From: Amphirosellinia nigrospora
Lineage: Eukaryota > Ascomycota > Sordariomycetes > Xylariales > Xylariaceae
Assembly (NCBI GenBank): GCA_004123355.1
Contig: SCHM01000002.1
Location: 5,739,569 to 5,803,568, forward strand
Direction of reading: 5' to 3'
DNA length: 64,000 bases
Both the position numbers and the translations under genes were made by a program. Positions 34,201 through 46,100 of this stretch are shown here, in pieces (the first letter of the stretch is position 1; each line of letters opens with the position of its first letter). The notes under the pieces are model-generated. The model saw only the letters and a list, made by a program, of their open reading frames with translations, was not told the DNA's origin and did not search any database.

Positions 34201-35956
34201 CAGCTTCAAGACGAGGAAACAGAACTAGGCGAACAGATTGAAAAGCTTGCCAATTATACAAGCGCTGATAAACACACCATGGAGCGCCTCTTCCATACGA
34301 TCGTGACTAGGCTTGCAAGCTGTTGGGCCAAAAGTGACGAACGACAACGTCCCTATTCCATTTTGTTATCGCGGCTGCGAGTTTTCGACACACAGTACTT
34401 CGATACTTTGATGAAAGACTGGGTGCAATATATTCGCAAGCTGATCAAACGAGCGCCTATTGCGCAAATGTACCCACTTCTTGTCAGTTCTGGTTGCCTC
34501 TCACTGACAACCCTCCTCGCAACCGCATTGAGAAACCAGAATCAAGGAACGCAATCCCAACCCGTCGCCGTTGGATCAGCCTCGACTTATATGCAGGAGA
34601 TCTTGCAAATGTTGATGAAGCCATTGGATCCGGACCAAATTCTAACGCTAGATGACTGCCATCGGTTTGGAATTATCCAGAACCAAGCCCGCCTCGAGTA
34701 TGCTAGAGAAGTCATGCTCTTAGTCCGTGGGTCGCTGGCGGAGTATGCGGCTTCTCGCAACCAACAACCGCCTAGACCACAGCCTCTCGACGACGAAAAG
34801 GTTAAATCCTATCTATTCGAGCTACTCAGGGACCTGATCCTAATGGACCCACAAGCCGCTAGTCAGACTTTATCTCTCAGGAGCCCAGATACTAAGCTAG
34901 CTACCCTTATCGAAGCTCTCACAACCAAACTATTGGTACCTCAAAGTGGAGGTGGACAGAAGACTTTCGAGCAGGTATTGGAGTTAGCGAATGAATTTAC
35001 GCTCCCGTTCTGTCAAGTAAAGCTTTCCCTAAATTTGGCGATTCATGATCCCAACACTCTTGAAGGGGCTGAAAGACTCCAAACGCAGTTCGAACAGCTT
35101 TCGATTGCGATGGATAATGCAATTGAAGCAGATAACATCATGTGGACGGGCATGCTTTCTTATTTGAGCTCTGATATTACTTTGCATCTGAAAAACCGAG
35201 CTGAGGCACGATTTTTAGATCTATTCCCATCCATGAAGAGCCTCCCTTCAACGAAGCTGGGTCCAAAAGCGACATTCATATGGCGGAAAACCTTCTTACC
35301 GTTGTTGATTCGGTTCTTCGGGGAGCGCCAATGTCAAAAATTCCCACGTTTTCGAGTGGAATGGCGGATAGGTTGACCGACCTCTGGGAGATTTTGGGGT
35401 CCAACTGCGAAGAAGTTGAAGCGTTGAAATTAGCAGTGCTTACACATTGGCTCCCGTTGCTTCTCTCATATCTTGCTCTCCAAGCCCCTCAGTTTTCAAT
35501 AGCTGGGGATCCCTCGAAACTCACGGGCAGTGAAACGCGTGCTCGTGTACTCGTCATCCTAGCAGGGATCGTGTTAGAACTCGATAAATACCCAACATCC
35601 CATCTCGGGCCGCGCGTTTTCGACATTGCACTCGTACTCGCTGACAACCTACCAGAGGAAGCTCGCCTGCAATGCGTGCGTGCTGTAAAAGATTATACCG
35701 CCGACCCTCGTCTCAGATACCTTTTCAGCTTTTCTCCAGATCCGGCCGATAACTTCATGTTGGCGCATAGGAAAGGCCACCAGCTGGTCTCTACGAGCGC
35801 AGGATGATGGCCATGAATCTTGGCATGGGAATGCCGCCAGAGAAACTTACGCCTTTCATATTAAGACGTTGGGAGATCTTGAACGAACCAACACCCAATG
35901 TAGGAGATAACGATACGAGCTTGAGCTTGACGCTGTTTGATGCTAGGAAGATATAG
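31276..35956 (+). CDS. SRB8: Mediator complex subunit 12 (Srb8)
   Basis: Srb8/MED12 is part of the CDK8 kinase module of Mediator, linking cyclin C-Cdk8 to RNA polymerase II control in the nucleus. The start MTSRPPLAISQRQPQRTLS is typical of fungal Srb8. A disordered region with PMPPRRARFAIPT is followed by the MED12 domain: ALKHKSGLHTLSTIFT, LDQCLNKNVPTDRAVWLAKC and NEIRAFKRKGVNNTFVMGG. After that comes a long helical body to residue about 1515, the usual length, ending RRWEILNEPTPNVGD. Introns are 32508-32590 and 32796-32846. Frame changes near 31385, 31632, 31935 (a G run), 33400, 33450 and 35280 interrupt the reading, while 33480-35270 is one long intact frame. Confidence 0.92.
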
Positions 35957-37539
35957 TGCTCATTCTTGTTGATACCCCGTTTGATTTTCTGTTTCCATCA
36001 AGGGCAAATATTGGGATACTACCACTACCAGATAACTCTTGTTTTCATTCCGCGTGTATGTAACGCATTAGACATAACTCATGGCGAGCCTAGCATTTTC
36101 TATTTGTGGTTATCAATCAAGTCGGATTGACGGGGCCGGGGTCACGGAAGGTTGGACAAGGATCGGTCTGGTCTGCATAGGCGTCCGGTCATATCCCAGT
36201 CTGATTTTTATCATGGGAGCGCAGCACCCAATTACGCTACAGCATTTCATTTTTGTCTATTTATCGTTAACATGGCCATTTTCTTTCGTCATTGGCATCA
36301 ATATCCATTGTCATACTACATTACTCGCGACGACTTGTCTATACCGACTTCCGGCCTAATGAGATCTACGGCGCAACCCGGTATTGCTATTTGGTTCGCT
36401 TATCTGTGGAGAGACCTCACAAGGACGCATCTATAAAATATGAACATAATGAATGAAATGAGGCATGAGCGAATGAAGGCATATATTAACGGATACCGGC
36501 GATACTACATATACGATACCCAGACCTCGCGGCATATTCTCATACCGTATTGTATATAACTACAATATGCGGATTACACACAATACGAAAATAATGATAG
36601 TGATGGACAAGCAGACTATATTCTGGCATAGCAAGCTTAGTTCATCTGGCACATGCATGTCACGTGGTCAATACTTATCAAAATGTACATGTAAAGTATA
36701 CTTAGCTAAAACCCCTCACAGCAGCGTTACATTCGGCCGTAGCAGAGCCACGGAGGAAGGAGTAGTAATTCTCATACTACATACAATATTACTAAAGACT
36801 AGAACCAACATCCTTATCTCCAAGAGGTGAATCAGTGCCACGAGAGAACTTAGAGGCGAGCATTTGTCGCTCCATGATGTAATCAGTCTGTATCGTTTCC
36901 TTGTGTAGCTCCCGTCACGTATTAGATCCTACTTGCCGTAACCTAGATACCCGTGGATTTTCAATTACTCTTGACATAAAGAGAGCCAGCCTTTGTGAGG
37001 CATACATAAATATTTAACATTGGTCTTTAATGCCTAAGTTCGGAATCGTGCAAATTACTCATTTCGCGAATCCCGTCTAATCATTTCACAAAACGGACAA
37101 TATAATGTGTTTCAAGACTTTCCTCTGATACGTACGACCATAGGATCTGGAGAACGCGGGTCCCGTATTAAAGAGCAAACAAGGCAAAATGCTTTTGCTT
37201 TGAAAAAAAATTGGTAGCTTCTCTTTGATTGAGCGTGTCATCCTTAGTGCAGGGGCCATGCTACTGTGAGAAGGTTAGTACTTATACACCGACTCGAACT
37301 GGGGAACTGCTTACATCTTCTCTGTATCGTTTCAAATTGACCAAATGCCCGAAGGCAAAAACCAGGTCCACTATTTAAAAATATATCTCGCAATTGTACC
37401 GATACTCTGCCGGGTGGGTCTTCAGGTGCAAGTACTTACCTAACTAGGTATTTCGCAATTTGCTTTAGCAGCGAGCGCGCAGACCCACTAGCCAGCTAGA
37501 TTAGTTACAGATTAGGGACCTCTCCAGATTATCGCGATC
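35957..37539. other. Intergenic region
   Basis: It holds the MED12 3' flank and then AT-rich DNA with only short frames. No RNA gene or recognised repeat family is seen. Confidence 0.5.
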
Positions 37540-38617
37540 ATGGCTACCAGAACCCTTAGTCATTCGCGACATTCTCCAACGTCAAACTACGAGGGCAGTT
37601 TGCAAAACTGGATCGAAGCTCATGATGGACGTCTTTGGCATACGCCGGAAGAAACAAACTCGGTTATTCAGCAAACAGGCCTTACTAAATTGCAAATCAA
37701 ATAAGCACGATTCTAACACGGCCAATATCCTCAAACATCTCTTCGCAAGTGTTGCAAGTAGCGGTTATTTACCCGAGGCAGGCAAAAAATTAATGGCCGA
37801 GTCAACAGGGCTCAGTACCAGATCGATTGTAGCCTTTCGACAAGTACCGAAAGGACCATTGGTTTGTTCACGCGGCTACTGTCATCACAAATCTAAAAAC
37901 ATGAAATTCAAGCACGCAAGTCGACGCAATATAGCCAGTAGACGTCCGTCTCCCTCCGTCGCCTTGGCTACTTCCGCCCCAAATTCCGCAGCAACTAATG
38001 TCATCGCAACTTCTCACAGTCGAGCAAGCCAAGGTTAATACATTTCCTCCTGGTTTTAATACGAGTGTAGAATCGCCTGCCGGTATGCATTTGTTAAGGA
38101 CCAGAAGCGTGACCATACATCTGCACAAACTAGCAACGTGCCTATTTTCGCATGGCATCGAGGCCGCCAGATTAACCTCACAGCCGAAGTTGAGCCATTG
38201 CTGCGCAAATATCCTGGCGTCATATCCGCTGCATGTCTTTGCTAGGAACAGAGACTGATCGGATTCGTTACGCCCAGCAACATCCCCACAAGCCAACTCC
38301 AACAGCGGCTGCAATACCAAGTTGAGCTACACGTAGTTCCAGACCTAATTTTGGCACTTCGAAAGATTCCACAGATAGCAAACGGAACCATTGACTTCGA
38401 GACACTAAGGGAAATAGCAGCACAGATCTACACCCCTAATGCGACATTCAGCTGCTTTTATTGCCATAAGTCATTCGAAACCGTACAAAAGGGCGCGACT
38501 CATTTACAGTACCATACTGGCCTGTTCTTCATCTGCCCGGTGCCTAATTGCCGGGCGCATGTGGGCGAGATTCGGATGACGAGCCACGGCTTATACGTAC
38601 ATAATGGAGAGTCATAA
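37540..38617 (+). pseudogene. Decayed homeobox-like / C2H2 zinc-finger protein
   Basis: The ATG at 37540 opens SNYEGSLQNWIEAHDGRLWH followed by TGLTKLQI. A related block, AGKKLMAESTGLSTRSI, comes later. Both resemble the helix 1-2 region of TALE-type homeodomains, in which TGL-x-x-x-QI precedes the recognition helix. The recognition helix (WFxNxRRR) is missing after each. The 3' part encodes a C2H2 finger pair, CFYCHKSFETVQKGATHLQY, then H and CPVPNCRAHVGEIRMTSHGL then H. Fungal homeobox-C2H2 factors have this order. Stops and frame changes lie between all parts. Protein-like remains (EIREHIVKLLAQKVDIQFDQ) continue to about 38800. Unlike the homopolymer breaks elsewhere, this looks like real decay, though the two causes cannot be fully separated. 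Confidence 0.5.
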
Positions 38618-39023
38618 AAAGAGGGGACCCCCAGCGTTTTATCACGGTGGCTCCATCTCGACCTAACGCTGGAGTATAAGTATATTGGAAGCGCACGCCC
38701 CAGGAAATACGGGAACACATCGTGAAGTTATTAGCCCAAAAAGTCGATATCCAGTTCGATCAATATCGTATAGCCCGAACTCTCGAAACCGAAGACACTA
38801 GCAAACAGGCTAATAAATAGTATAATAAAGCGCGATAACAATACATAAAATGCATTAAAGTCGAACTGAGCTATGCCGCTTTCAGGTGGGGTCGCGATTC
38901 AACTAAGTTAGTGTATTACTAATCACGTTGTTTTTATATTCGGGTAAGCACAGGAGGCTTGTTTTGTACATGTTAGCTAGAGTATATGTCTGACATCAAA
39001 ACCTGTCCTTAGCGTCAAAAGAT
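38618..39023. other. Tail of the decayed gene and upstream region of the Zn2Cys6 gene
   Basis: Weak protein-like remains of the preceding zinc-finger gene fade out near 38900. The rest is AT-rich and should hold the promoter of the gene at 39024. Confidence 0.4.
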
Positions 39024-40992
39024 ATGCCCGGTAAAGGTTGCTGGACATGTAAAGGTGTGCGAGACTATTCCAGCCGTACCAACCAACGCATAAGATCCCT
39101 TTCAGCTAACTCTTATAAGAACGGAAGGTCTTCTGTGACCGAACCACCCCGATCTGTGAGCGCTGTTCTCGCTCAAAGCTACAATGCCAGGGATATCAAC
39201 TGCGTCTGTCGTGGCCAAAGAGGGTCGACGGAAGACGCTGCGTTATCGGCGATCCACCCCCTCGCGTAAGGAGGATGGCCTCGGGGTCGACACTCCATCT
39301 CGTGAATGCGGTGAGTGATTTTTTTTGGTGTTATTCTACTCTAGTGCTTGAATATAGGAAGAAAAAAGTGATATACTATTTGCCAACTTGCCTCCAAGCT
39401 CTCTACGAGTTTTGCGCCTAGGATAATCTAGTTATTATAGATCGCTAACTCGCAAGGTCAAAGTCGTTCCGTGATATCGAATTATATCACTCCCTTCTAG
39501 TTGCAAGGTCGAATGAGAGAGCCCGATGCTTCCCAAGGATACCGTCTGCTCCAAACTTTTTACAAAAGTTCAACCTGGACGGTACAAAATTGAATTTATT
39601 ACAATACTGTAAGCTGCAAACTCGACCTTACTAGACACCTGGAAAATAATTGTCCTTGCAGTTCAATATCATGCCGCCCGGTTTCTCGCAACATTTGGCT
39701 ACGATCCGATGTATGTCAGCCGAATGCTCATGCGTATGGCGTTGGCCGACGATAGTCCATCCGCCATGGCTGTTCTAAGGTCTCTACTTGCATTTTCGTC
39801 TCTTCATCGCTACGGGCACCAAGCGCAAGTAATTGAACTCAAGATCTCTGCTGTCAAGGCTCTGAAATTAGCATCGAGCAGCCTCATTGGGGCCAAAGAA
39901 GGTGTGCGACACATAGGCGCCACTATGATCCTATGTTCAATCGAAGTGAGCACTTATCTAATTATTCATTTCTGAAGGTCGGCTCCCGGCTAACATTATT
40001 TGGTAGACGTGTACCTCGGATGAATGGACTGCGTGTATCCGTAGCGTTAAGCAAATCATAATTGCGGAGTCACTCAGCTCGGCAGACAGAGACAGCGATT
40101 TTCAGGCCTTGGCTGACTGGGCTTCCTATCACGAATCCCTAGGAGTGCGTCATTCTCCGAACTATTTTCTTCCTATTTGGGAAGATTTTAGAGCCCAATC
40201 TTTCCTTTGTGGACATGGTGATGTCCCGATGATGTTCCGAAGCTTCTAAACCCCTTACACATCATACCTTAAATGGCAATAACTGATTTCGAGTGTTATA
40301 GTGGTTCTCGGCCACGCACTGGTCAAGGGATAGAGCTGATCATCCAACCGGGACTTCTGCGCAGCGGTACGTATTCAGGGCTCTCTCAATAAAATACACA
40401 ACGCTAAAGCTAGCTTAGGGACTCTACCGACGGCCAGACCATCTGAGAGCCATAAATTTTGGAAGAAACCTACAATGCCGTGTCCAGAAAGCGCTCCGGA
40501 CAGAGGTCCGTGAGAGAGCAAGCAGACTACCTCCGCATCCTCGAATTCAAAATCAGACAAACCTTACGCTCAACCATACTGCACGACGGTGATGCAAATA
40601 CGCACCTCGTCACGGAGCTCTTCACTCTCGCCTTATTAGTATACCTCGGCCGTGCCACCAGCGACCTACTCCCAGAACTAGTCAGTAGAACGGAGCAGCA
40701 CATCGAAAAGGCCTTCGCTATATTCTCAGTCGTCGAGTTCTGCGATCGGCAATTCCCTCTCTTCGTGCTGGGCTGCGAAGCCCGAGGCGAGGATGATAGA
40801 GTTGTGTTTCTTGACCTCGTTTCCAGGACGCAGGGTCGGAGCCAAGCGGCGCCGCTCGATCAGGTCGAGACTCTAGTGAAGGCTAGCTGGGCGCAGACAG
40901 ATCTAGCTAACCATGCGGGTTTGAAGTTTGATTATATCGAGAAATTGAATACTCTAATCAGCAGCTGTAGGGTGATACCGACTTTTGTATAA
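39024..40992 (+). CDS. Zn2Cys6 transcription factor with Fungal_trans_2-type domain
   Basis: Exon 1 (39024-39054) gives MPGKGCWTCK. After a 65-base intron, exon 2 (39120-39310) gives ERKVFCDRTTPICERC and SRSKLQC. Together they form C-x2-C-x6-C-x6-C-x2-C-x6-C, the binuclear zinc cluster, followed by the usual basic linker GYQLRLSWPKR. The regulatory domain includes YHAARFLATFGYDPMYVSRM, LALADDSPSAMAVLRSLLAF-like text and HIGATMILCSIE, matching the family pattern for residues about 200-350. The last exon (from about 40459) encodes TELFTLALLVYLGRATSDL and YIEKLNTLISSC before the stop. Introns near 39598-39660, 39946-40008 and 40144-40302 have GT-AG ends. The segment 39358-39600 is hard to read in one frame. 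It probably acts in the nucleus; targets are unknown, though the next two genes are enzymes. Confidence 0.8.
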
Positions 40993-41656
40993 ACAACTGA
41001 TGTCATTTTGATAGAAAGCTCCGGGCAGACAAGTGGAATAGATGGCGCCATGCTTTCTCACAGGGCATCTAAGCTTAGAGAGCAGGAAAATGCACCCTTA
41101 TTTACATTACACCTTATCACAACTACGAACCTTGCACTGTTAAAACGGCAAGTATACGCTCCTTGTCAGCTGCTGCCCTAGTTTTCTAGGGTTGATAGGC
41201 AGGACACCTACTTGCGTAGTTCCGAAGTTTGTTTTAATATAGGTTATCATGCGAGTGAGCGTCCAAGTCGGATTTCTTGTAAGTATTTCCGAGCTAACCC
41301 AATCTTGGTATAACTAGCTTCCTTAAACTCCACATGTTTAGGAACATCAACCACCTGAATCCATGAGATTTCTTGAATTGCACTTTCATGACTAGAAGAA
41401 AGCGAGTAAAGATTATAAATCAAAATAAATCAAGCTGAATGAATATCGCCTTCATATGTGGTTCGAGTATTATTGGCAGGTGATGGATGGTATCAAATCT
41501 TGTTGGAGGGCAGATATAAATAAGGACGTCCCAGCTTTTCAGTGTAAGTCAAATTTCTACAAAAGCAACAATACATTTTGGCTCTCAAGCTTGATTCCTA
41601 CCTACTAAAGCATTCTATTCACTCCATTCGTATCTTCTTTATTTACACCATCCAAA
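40993..41656. other. Intergenic, promoter of the dehydrogenase gene
   Basis: Contains the 3' flank of the transcription factor and the promoter of the next gene. Apart from the TATA box no other feature is evident. Confidence 0.5.
41515..41524 (+). promoter_or_regulatory. TATA box of the short-chain dehydrogenase gene
   Basis: TATAAATAAG lies 133 bases upstream of the ATG at 41657, followed by a pyrimidine-rich leader. Position and sequence fit a strong TATA-type promoter, as is common for inducible enzyme genes. Confidence 0.6.
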
Positions 41657-42940
41657 ATGGCGTCGTATATTATCACAGGGGCCTCAAGAGGCATTGGTGT
41701 AAGTGAACCAGATGCCGCACTTTCCTCCCTAAAATAGTTGTCTTGACTCATCTTCCTAATTTACTATATAGTACGCCTTTCTGTCAAATCTATCTAGCAA
41801 CCCAGAGAACACCGTCATCGGGCTCGTTCGTAACAAAGCAGCTACCGAGGAGAAGGTCTCCAAAGAGTTCGGAGCGCGGCGCAATATTCACATACTGCAG
41901 GCGGATATGACTAATTACGACTCTATCTCGGTACGTAACACTGTCCAGAATCCTTTTTTCGTCGACTTTCCATCGATCCTGACTATAATCAGCGAGCCGC
42001 CAAAGAGGCTGAGAAGATCACGGGAGGAAGTCTCGATTACATCATCGCAAACGCAGGTGCTATGTCGCCGGACGAGGGCTTCGCCAACATTGGAGAGTTG
42101 TACGTCGCCGATTGAACAAGCTACTGACAGTTGAAACTGACGTATGTTGCAAAAATGACAGGGCGAAGGATCCCAAGGTGTTCGACGAGGCCTTTTCCTT
42201 CACGATGAGCACCAATGTGATCGGCAACGTCTATCTATTTACCGCATTCATGCCTCTCGTCCTCAAGGGGAAAACAAAGAAAATCATTGCGATTAGTAGT
42301 GCACAAGCTGATATCGAGCTACTACGCAAGTACGATCTTGAGTTGGCACCTACGTAGTAAGTATTTCCGACTTTGGCCCCCCGCCCCTAAAAAGGGGAGG
42401 GGGATGACCCTCTCTCTGCGACGGTCTCTAACTGCAGGTTGCGTATAGTTCTGCGAGCAAGGCGGCTCTAAATGCCGTCGTGGCCAAGTTTAGTGCACAA
42501 TACGCGAGAGACGGAATTCTCTTCATGAGCATCTGTCCCGGGTTGGTTGACACGCAGTCATTGGACGGCGGTAAGCCAATGCGCTCCCGACGCCTTGATG
42601 ATCGAATTCGAGCTAATCATCTGGGTTTCAGCAACTGACGAACAGATGCAGAAGTTTGGGATTTCATCCAGAGACTCAAGCGCTATGCACCCAATTCGCC
42701 GGCCCAAGACAGCAGAAGCTGCAGTCGTGGATCTCTTGGCCATCATCGGTAGATCCAGCGTCGACAATGGCGATGGCGGGTCCTTGTGAGTAACCCCTAG
42801 TGGTATTTTCTTTCTATAGAGCAATGGACATGTTTCGGGAGCACGTAGAACTCCCAATATCTCGTGGTGGTTTTCTTAACCGAGTATTTACTGACTCCAG
42901 CTATAGTGTATCGCAGTTTGGGACCAAGCAGTGGATTTAA
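41657..42940 (+). CDS. Short-chain dehydrogenase/reductase (SDR)
   Basis: Seven exons read without a break: 41657-41698, 41772-41930, 41993-42099, 42162-42356, 42449-42570, 42632-42785, 42901-42940. The cofactor motif is TGASRGIG at the N-terminus (MASYIITGASRGIG). The structural motif NAGA and the catalytic YSASK are present, with a Ser in IAISSAQAD at the expected place. The family is a classical NAD(P)-dependent Rossmann oxidoreductase acting on a small carbonyl or alcohol substrate, most like the C-signal/CsgA-type group; the substrate cannot be told. It lies next to a Zn2Cys6 factor and faces a GFA-type gene. The TATA box suggests regulated expression. At about 272 residues it is of normal length and appears fully functional. 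Confidence 0.88.
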
Positions 42941-43755
42941 GTAATCGTCTTATATAATGATTAACAATTTGATTGATTTCTTATTTAATACTAATGCACT
43001 GCTCAACTCTTCGGTTTTCGTGAATGTGTATACCTATTTTTACTACGCCTTGTCACGATGTGAGTAGTCGGTGAAGCCTATAGACAAAGAACATATGTGT
43101 ATATAGATGGAGACTAGTCATCATTGGCCGATAGATCCCTCGCGCAATAACAAGAGTCATACCTACCCCTACCAGAGGTCCTGACACGCCTTAACTTACC
43201 CATCCCATTCTTTGCTAACTAATAGCAATGCACTCTAATAATAATAGGTCCTAACAGCTCACTCGGTCCCGACTAGTATTCCCAATTGGGAACTAAAAAG
43301 TTCGATTGAGGTTAAACGCGTTGCAACGTTGAAGATGCAGTTGCTGCCGGTCAATAGTAACAAGGGCTTCTTATTACACGTATCGGTATTCGGTAATCAC
43401 ACTAGGTAGGGCTTAGAGCACTCAGCCTAGTTCAATATGAAAACTCTTCTCTATAATTCCGCATTCGGGCTTCCAGAAGTTACTCTCGTACAGGGAAAGG
43501 CTTAACGGAGCTAATCAACGAAGAATATTCAACAAAAAGATTCAACTAGGTTTTAGAAAGGGAGCTCGTTAACGGTACCGACAAATCAACTTGCAGTGGC
43601 ACAAATAAAATACTCTTGAGATATGACGTGTTTCCCATAAATCTTACAACGTATAAACAGGTTAGAGCGCGACGACGGGTCTTAGGAAATTGAACTCCTA
43701 TTCTTTAAGTACTGACTATTGACCTTAGAAAGGTTTATTTCACGGCGCTCTATCC
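42941..43755. other. Intergenic with one repeat copy
   Basis: AT-rich region between two convergent genes. It contains family C copy 4 and otherwise no recognisable feature. Confidence 0.5.
43051..43186 (-). repeat. Short LTR-like fossil, family C copy 4
   Basis: It runs from TGTCACGATG to GAGGTCCTGACA, 136 bases with inverted TGTCA/TGACA ends. AGACAAAGAACATATGTGTA and CTCGCGCAATAACAAGAG match the 19341-19474 copy, with mostly C/T and G/A differences. It is far from the other copies, showing the family is dispersed. Confidence 0.5.
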
Positions 43756-44334
43756 TTAACCTTTAGTGTTAAAGGTTCCCGTCTTCTTAGCTGTGAAAGT
43801 AGCGATGAGATCCATTAGGGACCGGCGAGGGCAGTCGTACGACTCAAGTCCCGCTTGCTTGAACTCGCCTCTCACCTCGGGCATCTTATCTGGATTGAAC
43901 CCTTGCTCAATGATACTACTCACAAAAGCAGCAAATTGCGGCTCTTGCCATCCGTCCTGGCCGGCCCCTTGACTGAGTTCCGTGTGGACGAAATCGAGAC
44001 CCTTGAACGGGTGATCGACCTCGATGCGGCCGAATATGTGGACGCCACAATCCTGGCAGGCGTTTCGCTGGATAGTGGCATTGGGGTCGACGATGTATAA
44101 CTTCGATTCGTTTGCGGTGACGGCGAGCTTCTCGCGGGGGACGACGCCGACGACGCTGAACAGGGCATCAGATGGTTTCCAGCACTTGGAGCAGCCACAA
44201 GCGTGGTTGAAGGCTACGTCCGATGATAGGGTAACCTCAACGGGGTCATCTTCACAGTGGCAGTAGAGCTTGCCGCCTGCGTGGTCTGGGTCCCCTTTGT
44301 AACCCGAACCAATAAGAGGGTGAAGAGACGCCAT
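43756..44334 (-). CDS. GFA-type protein, putative S-(hydroxymethyl)glutathione synthase
   Basis: An intact single-exon gene of 192 residues, the usual length for the fungal enzyme. Zinc-binding cysteines appear as [17 protein letters not shown] and [11 protein letters not shown], the three signature sites of the GFA (glutathione-dependent formaldehyde-activating) fold. The start [15 protein letters not shown] and the end region [19 protein letters not shown] match the fungal family. The enzyme is named for joining formaldehyde and glutathione to S-hydroxymethylglutathione in formaldehyde detoxification. That activity is disputed for some members, so the call is by family. The start at 44334 is preferred over upstream non-ATG positions because a TATA box lies about 80 bases upstream. 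It is convergent with the dehydrogenase. Confidence 0.85.
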   Translation of the reverse strand: MASLHPLIGSGYKGDPDHAGGKLYCHCEDDPVEVTLSSDVAFNHACGCSKCWKPSDALFSVVGVVPREKLAVTANESKLYIVDPNATIQRNACQDCGVHIFGRIEVDHPFKGLDFVHTELSQGAGQDGWQEPQFAAFVSSIIEQGFNPDKMPEVRGEFKQAGLESYDCPRRSLMDLIATFTAKKTGTFNTKG

Positions 44335-44410
44335 TGTAATTAACGTTTTGCAAACTTTATATTGATAATAGCTACGAGAAAGAACAATTGAGAACCCTTC
44401 AGGCACCTCC

Positions 44411-44421
44411 TTTTATATATA
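44411..44421 (-). promoter_or_regulatory. TATA box of the GFA gene
   Basis: TATATATAAAA on the minus strand lies about 80 bases upstream of the ATG at 44334, a normal distance once a short leader is allowed. Confidence 0.5.
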
Positions 44422-45784
44422 TGATTGTAATACTAGGATCATTCCCCCAAATCTGACGTCAAAGGCATGGTTTCTCCATCGGTAGATGCTTTGACACTGT
44501 TGCGTAACTCGGATGAGATCCCGATATATCCCCGGTACCTTGGCTTTTGCCGGCTAAACCCAGTTACTTATGCAAGTATTGCGGCTCAAAGTTTTTGAGT
44601 AAAGCCAATCAGATTACGCGGAAGCAGAAGTCTACAGATTGGCAGCATTGGGCTAAAATTGCGTAAGTAATAGAGCCGTCGTGATATTGCGGGGAAGATG
44701 TCTTGGTATTGAATTGACCCGTGTGATCTTCGAGGTCCTGGTGAGGAGACCGAGGCTAGCACTGAAAAAATACTTGAACCAATTAATAATGTCTTTGTCA
44801 AATAGAACGCAATAGTACGAAAGCAAAAGTTAGGCACTGGGCTACCGGTATGTGTTTTACAATACGCAGGTGGTTAAGTTTGTTATTTTGGCCCATGGAT
44901 TCTTATATGTTTTATATATTTCTTCTTTGTAATTAGCTACTTAGATGTCATTGATTAGTGTGTAGACTGTCTAAGAAACCAGCACGCGTTGCAAAGGGAC
45001 ACCTTTCGTCCCTCAGGTATCGTCTAGCTCGAGCCGCCTCTCGGCCCTATCGTAGCTACCGGCTGGGGGCAGAAACGAAGACGTCTCTCAAACAACAAAC
45101 CCAGAGGTAGATGAAGCGCAGTCAGGTTTTAGTGTTAGAAAACCATTTAAGGTTTTCAGCTTCCGATAGACTCGCACAAAAACGTATACGCGTGAATCGA
45201 GGACATAATTGGGCTTCCACCGCCCATGCTTACGAAAAACACACCAGGGCTGATACAACTACAATTTTCTCAACGAGAAGGACGTCTTTGGACATAGTGT
45301 GGGCACCGTTGATTTATGCTGCGAGCACTCTTCTGCTTGGGTTGAGCTCAACTAATGTGTGTTTTGGAATCATAAAGATTTTCTTAACAAGATGGCTTAC
45401 CTTGATTTGTACTTCGATATTTCGGTTGAAATTAACATCAGAAGTTTTCGCTCAACGAATCTTAGTAGATGTTTAATAATTGAAGTTGAGCGATTATGCG
45501 AACCCAACCACTCAAGTTATTGCTGATGATCGCTTGCTTGCTCTAATGATGGTGATGGTTTGGCCGGACTCAGTAGTAGCCCTATTTACAGGGGAAAGTA
45601 TAGACCTACTACCTTCGGTATGGGCAGTATATGACAACCTCACTTCCAGATGAGAAGCCTCCACACTAGGTCAACGTAGTCGGCCCCATTTCTATAACGA
45701 AGAATCTTAGGACGAGGAGAGTAGTCCTCGGAGCATCGATACCTGCCTCCTTGTGTGACAAACGCTTGTATCAAGGCCGTGGAA

Positions 45785-46100
45785 TTAGCTTCAAATTAAA
45801 CTAACGATCAACTATGCTGCCAAAGGTACCGTGAAGATCTATCTTTTTACATCTCTAGGCAGGAGGATTCCGTGCCTGTTGCCGTATCTATCCTACAGCC
45901 TCGCCGACCTCCGCACACTCGTATAGCAAGAGCCTACTTATCTCTGCAATATATCTCAGCCTTCGGTAAATGCCTAAAAACTTATGAGATTTGTACGATA
46001 ACTCCATCAGCCTCGTAGACGAGGTCCGTATAACACTCCTTAATCGGCCATTCCAGCCCGTACCCAAGCCTAGGCCAAGGAGGCCATTTACGTCATAAGC
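45785..46100 (+). repeat. Dispersed repeat family A, copy 3
   Basis: Landmarks shared with 7320-7625 in order: TTCAAATTAAACTA, TATGCTGCCAAAGG, CTAGGCAGGAGGATTCCG, ATGAGATTTGTACGA and TAGACGAGGTCCGTATAACA. The two copies are about 38 kb apart and well diverged, mostly by transitions. Confidence 0.6.
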
